Positions 7,000-10,706 of a stretch of DNA of 10,706 nt are shown here, piece after piece. Numbering within the stretch: the first letter of the stretch is position 1; every line of letters starts with the position of its first letter. The notes below the pieces were generated by a model. The model ran no database searches. It was not told the DNA's origin and saw only the letters and a program-made list of their open reading frames with translations. The position numbers and the translations under genes are program-made. This DNA is from Legionellaceae bacterium (GTDB taxonomy: Bacteria; Pseudomonadota; Gammaproteobacteria; Legionellales; Legionellaceae): positions 1-10,706 of the forward strand of contig CANNJG010000050.1 in NCBI GenBank assembly GCA_947504795.1, given 5' to 3'.

Positions 7000-9118
7000 A
7001 GGTAGTGCTAGCGACTTTTTCTAGATGCTTCAAAATGAGAGTATTGAGATAGTCGGATTTAAATCGAATGTGTGCCATCCAACCGACGCCATTTTTTGCG
7101 TCTAAGCCGCCACCAGCCAATCCCCTGCTTGCATTTTCTAGGATGCTCTGGACTTGCAGCAAATACCCTCCGTTGCTTTTTGCTTCTCGCAGACTTCCTA
7201 TCATTTCTTCGGCCAAAATAAGCGTTTTTGTCTTGGGTAACCAGACGGGGAAATAGTAGGACAAAAATGATCGCCAATACACATAACACTCCAATTCATA
7301 AATAATCTTATCCAGATCGGTGGCTTCGCCATAACTAGGCTCGACTAAAATATCTAGCCTCCGTGACAGCTCACGAACCGCTAGTAAAGTCTCAGTCAGA
7401 TTCACAGAGCGGCTCAAGAGATTGGCCTTAAAACTAGTCAGATAGGTTTTAATTTCCAACCTTTTTTGATAATTATTTTGGAAATTATTGTCAACAAGTT
7501 TGTTAATCTTATCCAAAACATTTGTCAAAAGCTCGTTTTCAGATGCGGATAATTTTTCTTTAAAGACACTCAAGTTCTGGTGAACAATCAAAATGTAGTC
7601 TTCTGAATCGTGGATAATTTTTGAAACTTTCTGGCATATAAATCCAGTTTTTGGAGTTGCTTTAATCTTGCTAATTAACTCACGCAGCTTGATAAGTGCG
7701 GTCTCGTCATCGTTTTTGAGTGTCTCAGTTAACATTTCTTTAATCTGGACTCTCTGCTGATTAGATAGCACATCCTTATCAGCACAGTGATAGTAGTAGT
7801 AATTCATAATGTTGGATAAGGAGTAGCGTAAATACGATAACTCATCTGATACCAACGCCCTCTGAAAAGTAAAGGATTCGGATTGACGTCGGCCATGTGG
7901 CCGCGGGATATCCTTAGCTGAGTTAGGAACCTGCATTCCGAATTTTTTCAACAATTCCTTGCGAAATAGTCCGTATTTGGGATGAACTAAATCGTTCAAT
8001 TCTTTAAAAACGTCTGCTTGCGTGTAGTGGATTTGACCGCTTGGCGTGTAATTTTTCTCAAAAAACCAATTAAACGTGGCAGGAAAAGTGCGTTTAAATA
8101 ACTCTCGATGTTCTTTATCTAAAAATAAGTCAGAGCCTAGTAATATATCCATTCTATTTCTTAAAATAGTTCGAAAATAAAGATGATATTGCGCTGAATC
8201 GCGCTTATGAAGAGTTCTAAATATATCCATCGATTTGCACAGAATTTGAAAGCGCACGGCATCAGATAAAATTTCCAGAGGTTGTGCTAACCGAGCCTTT
8301 TCATATTTCTTTGACTCATGTTGATGTCGATAACAAATCGCTGAGCCTGTTGGTAATGACCCATGTTCTAAATTGAATTTCAGCAATGTATCCTGCGTCA
8401 GTATTTGCGTTGTATAAGGCATCAGATCGTTTCGTTTTTTCGTAGCGAGGCCTGCACCATGCGCCCCTGTAGAATAATGAATACTAACTCGGGTTTCGGT
8501 ATTCTGGAAAATATAACGTCCGGGATGTTGGGGTTTGAAGGGACGTCGATACTCATTTAACATCAGGGTTGTTCTAAAATCCTGGACATTATTGGGAATA
8601 ATAAAAGAATCAGGATGATCGCGTCGAAACGGACCGGGAACCGGGTCGACGATACAGATATTGACTTTAATACTCGGATGTAAGCGATTAATAATATTAG
8701 CAAAGCGCACACAATTATCCGCACCACGACTAAATCCCTGTAAATTCAGGGTTTCAGGTACCACCCCTCCATTACCTTGAATCACTTCTTCCAAAAACAG
8801 AGTCGCTTCTAATAATAATTCTTCTACCCCATTTCCCGTAATAGCAGAAATCAATCGTTTCGAATCGCATAACCATTTGGATATAACGGCCGCAGGCGCA
8901 ATTTGTTTAATCTTGTTTGCATAAATATAAGTTCCTGGGCAAGGATGGTCGGGACTCCCCTTGCAGCCTGGACCATCAAATAATCTGGCGACCACCGGAG
9001 AACCTTTCTGAGATGCGTAGGACTCGATAGTCTTAAACGATTCTAAAATGACCGTATTATGCGTATCACGGTGGTGCGTCGTCCCTAAAAAGGTAAAGCT
9101 GACAATGGATTTAGTCAT
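6941..9118 (-). CDS. Large protein with N-terminal alpha/beta-hydrolase-like (DUF2235/Tle1-reminiscent) domain; candidate effector
   Basis: I do not recognise this 725-residue protein as a named family. Residues about 1-260 look like an alpha/beta hydrolase. A strand IVSFTFLGTT at the N-terminus is followed by the nucleophile elbow LQGFSRGAD with Ser130 in G-F-S-R-G (128-132). A strand ending in IVDPVPGP gives Asp158, and STGAHGAG gives His220, spaced as a Ser-Asp-His triad. The GFSRGA elbow and the later H-containing glycine motif recall DUF2235 proteins and type VI lipase effectors of the Tle1 kind. Residues about 280-725 appear mostly helical, with possible coiled coil at about 455-590 and a Tyr run at 440-443; no enzyme motif was seen there. 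There is no signal peptide and no obvious transmembrane helix. In a Legionella-like genome a large, lone, hydrolase-plus-helical protein is typical of secreted (Dot/Icm) effectors, but no secretion signal was established. The ATG has no clear ribosome site. It is convergent with and overlaps epmB at the 3' end. Confidence 0.8.
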   Translation of the reverse strand: MTKSIVSFTFLGTTHHRDTHNTVILESFKTIESYASQKGSPVVARLFDGPGCKGSPDHPCPGTYIYANKIKQIAPAAVISKWLCDSKRLISAITGNGVEELLLEATLFLEEVIQGNGGVVPETLNLQGFSRGADNCVRFANIINRLHPSIKVNICIVDPVPGPFRRDHPDSFIIPNNVQDFRTTLMLNEYRRPFKPQHPGRYIFQNTETRVSIHYSTGAHGAGLATKKRNDLMPYTTQILTQDTLLKFNLEHGSLPTGSAICYRHQHESKKYEKARLAQPLEILSDAVRFQILCKSMDIFRTLHKRDSAQYHLYFRTILRNRMDILLGSDLFLDKEHRELFKRTFPATFNWFFEKNYTPSGQIHYTQADVFKELNDLVHPKYGLFRKELLKKFGMQVPNSAKDIPRPHGRRQSESFTFQRALVSDELSYLRYSLSNIMNYYYYHCADKDVLSNQQRVQIKEMLTETLKNDDETALIKLRELISKIKATPKTGFICQKVSKIIHDSEDYILIVHQNLSVFKEKLSASENELLTNVLDKINKLVDNNFQNNYQKRLEIKTYLTSFKANLLSRSVNLTETLLAVRELSRRLDILVEPSYGEATDLDKIIYELECYVYWRSFLSYYFPVWLPKTKTLILAEEMIGSLREAKSNGGYLLQVQSILENASRGLAGGGLDAKNGVGWMAHIRFKSDYLNTLILKHLEKVASTTSIFSHPLQDDLGPYPPALK

Positions 9119-9296
9119 AAGCGATGCAATTCAGAAGATATATTTTTAAGCGTAGCACAAAAACTGAGGGTCCGTGCTCGGATCTTCTTGATAATCTCAG
9201 GACTGACGCAATTCGCCTCGACTGCGGAGTTTTGCACCAGCGCTTATTCTGTTATGCTTGCAAGAAAGTGTGTTAAACGCTCACAGGGAGAATGGA
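9119..9296. promoter_or_regulatory. Divergent intergenic region between the hydrolase-like gene and the YfcH-like gene
   Basis: This 178-base gap holds no gene. For the plus-strand gene an extended -10, TGTTATGCT (9250-9258), follows TTGCAC (9232-9237) with a 15-base spacer, so transcription would start near 9265. This supports the TTG start at 9297. For the minus-strand gene an AT-rich run (CTTAAAAATATAT on the minus strand, about 9138-9150) lies 20-30 bases before its ATG, but no convincing -35/-10 pair was seen. A 7-base inverted repeat AGAAGAT (9133-9139) / ATCTTCT (9182-9188) is present and may be chance. Confidence 0.35.
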
Positions 9297-9299
9297 TTG
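9285..9299 (+). promoter_or_regulatory. Ribosome binding site deciding the TTG start of the YfcH-like gene
   Basis: AGGGAG at 9285-9290 stands 6 bases before TTG 9297-9299. The ATG at 9293-9295 in between is in another frame and reads ATG GAT TGA, stopping after two codons, so TTG is the usable start. Confidence 0.7.
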
Positions 9300-10214
9300 A
9301 ATATATTAATTGCAGGCGCCACTGGATTCATTGGAAAAAAATTAGTAACGACATTGCAATCAAACCATACCATAACGGTATTAGGGCGAAATATAGAAAC
9401 CCTCCATCGCTATTTTACCCAACCTATCCATACCGTTACCTGGGAAAACCTGCCTGATTTAAAGGCTAGCACGTATGATGCCGTCATAAACTTGTGTGGT
9501 TATAACATTGCTGCCGCGCGATGGAGCGACCGTGTTAAAGCACAAATCATTGAATCTCGGGTTAAAACAACATCTGTATTGGTTGATTGGGCCCTCAAAC
9601 AGGAAGCCAAGCCGCATTTTATGTGTGCAAACGCGGTGGGGATCTACGGTATCCAAGACAATACAGATAATACGGCGCTGGATGAGGATAGCCCTATTGA
9701 TTTTGAACACCCCCGTGATTTTATGAGTGAGATTGGGATTCGTTGGCAGCAAGCGCTGCAGCCCGCAATTGATTATGGTTTAAAGGTAACAACCACGCGT
9801 TTTGGCGTTGTGATTGGGAAAGGGGATGGGATCCTCAAAAAGCTGACACCGAGCTTTTATATGGGATTGGGGAGTATCATCGGCGACGGCAGTCAAATGA
9901 TGTCCTGGGTACATGTTGATGATGTTGTAAGCGCAATCATCTTCTTGCTCAACCATCCTGAGTTAACAGGAGCATTTAACCTCACCTCCCCCCACTCCGT
10001 GAGTCAGGCCGAATTTGCACGCGTATTAGCGACGACCATGCATCGCCCATTGCTATTGAAAATGCCTGCTTTTATGATTCGAATTTTATTTGGTGAGATG
10101 GGGGATTGCCTGCTGCTCAAGGGCCAACGTGTATTACCCACGCGCTTAACCAAGCTCGGTTACGAATTTCGATATCCAAACTTGGTGGATGCACTGCGGC
10201 ATGAGTATGCTTGA
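9297..10214 (+). CDS. yfcH: YfcH-like NAD(P)-dependent epimerase (TIGR01777 family)
   Basis: Atypical short-chain dehydrogenase/epimerase of the TIGR01777/YfcH group; the physiological substrate of the family is not established. From the TTG start it has 305 residues, close to E. coli YfcH. The N-terminus MNILIAGATGFIGKKLV contains the Rossmann glycine motif GATGFIG at 7-13. The middle has VINLCGYNIAAARWSD and NAVGIYG, and SWVHVDDVVSAI is the usual epimerase segment. The C-terminal domain (about 255-305: FMIRILFGEMGDCLLLKGQR, then PTRLTKLGYEFRYP and LVDALRHEY) matches the DUF1731 tail that defines this family. Start choice: the frame is open to another TTG at 9258, but TTG 9297-9299 has AGGGAG 6 bases upstream and gives the family N-terminus exactly. 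The 9258 codon falls inside the predicted -10. Apparently monocistronic, divergent from the large hydrolase-like gene and convergent with tsaD. Confidence 0.92.
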   Translation: MNILIAGATGFIGKKLVTTLQSNHTITVLGRNIETLHRYFTQPIHTVTWENLPDLKASTYDAVINLCGYNIAAARWSDRVKAQIIESRVKTTSVLVDWALKQEAKPHFMCANAVGIYGIQDNTDNTALDEDSPIDFEHPRDFMSEIGIRWQQALQPAIDYGLKVTTTRFGVVIGKGDGILKKLTPSFYMGLGSIIGDGSQMMSWVHVDDVVSAIIFLLNHPELTGAFNLTSPHSVSQAEFARVLATTMHRPLLLKMPAFMIRILFGEMGDCLLLKGQRVLPTRLTKLGYEFRYPNLVDALRHEYA

Positions 10215-10321
10215 TCTTTTGAATAAGCCTTTCTCTGACAAAAAAGAGCGATGAAATCATTTTATGATTATAGTATCCAAGAAAAAATACTTGAAGTCGT
10301 TCTGATGAAAATTGAAGAATT
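10215..10321. other. Convergent intergenic gap, yfcH-like / tsaD
   Basis: About 107 AT-rich bases separate the two stop codons. Several A runs (AAAAAAG near 10239, AAAAAAT near 10282) could give U tracts on minus-strand RNA. Only a 4-base-pair ATGA/TCAT hairpin is visible next to them, so no convincing terminator can be called. No gene is seen. Confidence 0.5.
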
Positions 10322-10706
10322 TTAAGTATCCGCGAATAATGGCCAACGTGCACGCACATCGATACTCAATGAAGCATCGGATTCTCCCGCCAACACATGT
10401 AAACACCCGGCATGGGCTACCATTGCGCCATTGTCCGTACAAAATTCTTGGCGTGGGAAATAGAGTTGGCCTTGATGCTTGGCTATCATCTTGGTTAACC
10501 CCTGACGCAGCATCCGGTTCGCGCCTACGCCGCCTGCGACAACCAATTGTTTGATATGGGTTGTTTCTAAGGCGCGTTGGCATTTAAACACTAAGGTTTC
10601 GACGACGGCTTCTTGAAACGCGCGTGCGATGGCAATTCTCGCAGCTTCATTTTGTTCGCTTTTTTGCCAAGCTTGACGTGCATGCGTCTTAAGACCGCTA
10701 AAACTA
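10322..10706 (-). CDS. tsaD: TsaD, C-terminal part (tRNA t6A37 threonylcarbamoyltransferase), cut by window edge
   Basis: Reading the minus strand from the window edge gives about 127 codons in one open frame to TAA at 10322. The fragment begins SFSGLKTHARQAW, the conserved FSGLKT of TsaD/Kae1. It continues with LVVAGGVGANRMLR (the GGV-AN nucleotide-binding segment) and FCTDNGAMVAHAG, where the CTDN aspartate is a metal ligand. The ending ARWPLFADT is typical of proteobacterial TsaD. The enzyme, with TsaB and TsaE, transfers threonylcarbamoyl from TC-AMP to A37 of ANN-decoding tRNAs; it is normally essential. The apparent GTG start at 10589-10591 is internal: the frame is open upstream with conserved sequence, so this is the last third of a protein of about 335 residues. 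It is convergent with the YfcH-like gene. Confidence 0.95.
   Translation of the reverse strand, partial: SFSGLKTHARQAWQKSEQNEAARIAIARAFQEAVVETLVFKCQRALETTHIKQLVVAGGVGANRMLRQGLTKMIAKHQGQLYFPRQEFCTDNGAMVAHAGCLHVLAGESDASLSIDVRARWPLFADT

Noticed and set aside
9138..9150. CTTAA-containing AT-rich run upstream of the large gene, considered as a PmrA box of the Legionella type
   Set aside because: Only one imperfect half-site is seen; the expected tandem repeat is missing.
9188..9457. 89-codon plus-strand frame before and within the YfcH-like gene
   Set aside because: It overlaps the conserved Rossmann N-terminus in another frame and starts upstream of the predicted promoter.
10257..10583. 108-codon minus-strand frame over the tsaD 3' end and the intergenic gap
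   Set aside because: It overlaps conserved TsaD sequence in another frame; its Arg- and Cys-rich product looks like an out-of-frame translation.

Overview
The window looks like chromosomal DNA of a gammaproteobacterium with moderate GC content. The protein sequences and neighbourhoods (an mlaE-mlaF-mlaD run, a type II QueF of 282 residues, efp divergent from epmB, a TIGR01777 epimerase, tsaD) suggest the Legionellales (Legionella/Coxiella relatives). That placement is inferred from family resemblance and was not tested by any search. There is no sign of tRNA or rRNA genes, CRISPR arrays, insertion sequences, integrases or phage genes.

Layout. Positions 1-3648 on the minus strand carry a same-direction series read right to left: queF (queuosine precursor reductase), plsY (acyl-phosphate glycerol-3-phosphate acyltransferase), then mlaE (with a fused N-terminal STAS domain), mlaF and the first codons of mlaD, cut by the window edge. 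The Mla genes encode an inner-membrane ABC system for phospholipid traffic; PlsY, just upstream, makes phospholipid precursors. Positions 3756-5249 (+) encode an exported, possibly lipid-anchored, adenosine deaminase-like enzyme. Positions 5271-6999 hold a functional pair in divergent orientation: efp (-), the elongation factor for polyproline stretches, and epmB (+), the lysine 2,3-aminomutase that makes the beta-lysine attached to it.

Positions 6941-9118 (-) hold the one gene that is not a housekeeping gene: a 725-residue protein. It has an N-terminal alpha/beta-hydrolase-like domain (GFSRG elbow, then DPVPG and GAHGAG motifs, reminiscent of DUF2235/Tle1 lipases) followed by a long helical region of unknown function. 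It is the best candidate for something undescribed, possibly a secreted effector. Its 3' end overlaps the 3' end of epmB by 59 bases in antisense. Positions 9297-10214 (+) encode a YfcH-type NAD(P)-dependent epimerase. From 10322 to the edge (-) lies the C-terminal third of tsaD, for the tRNA t6A modification.

All intergenic stretches are shorter than 300 bases. The divergent ones (3649-3755, 5844-5916, 9119-9296) contain plausible promoters. The convergent one at 10215-10321 has no convincing terminator.
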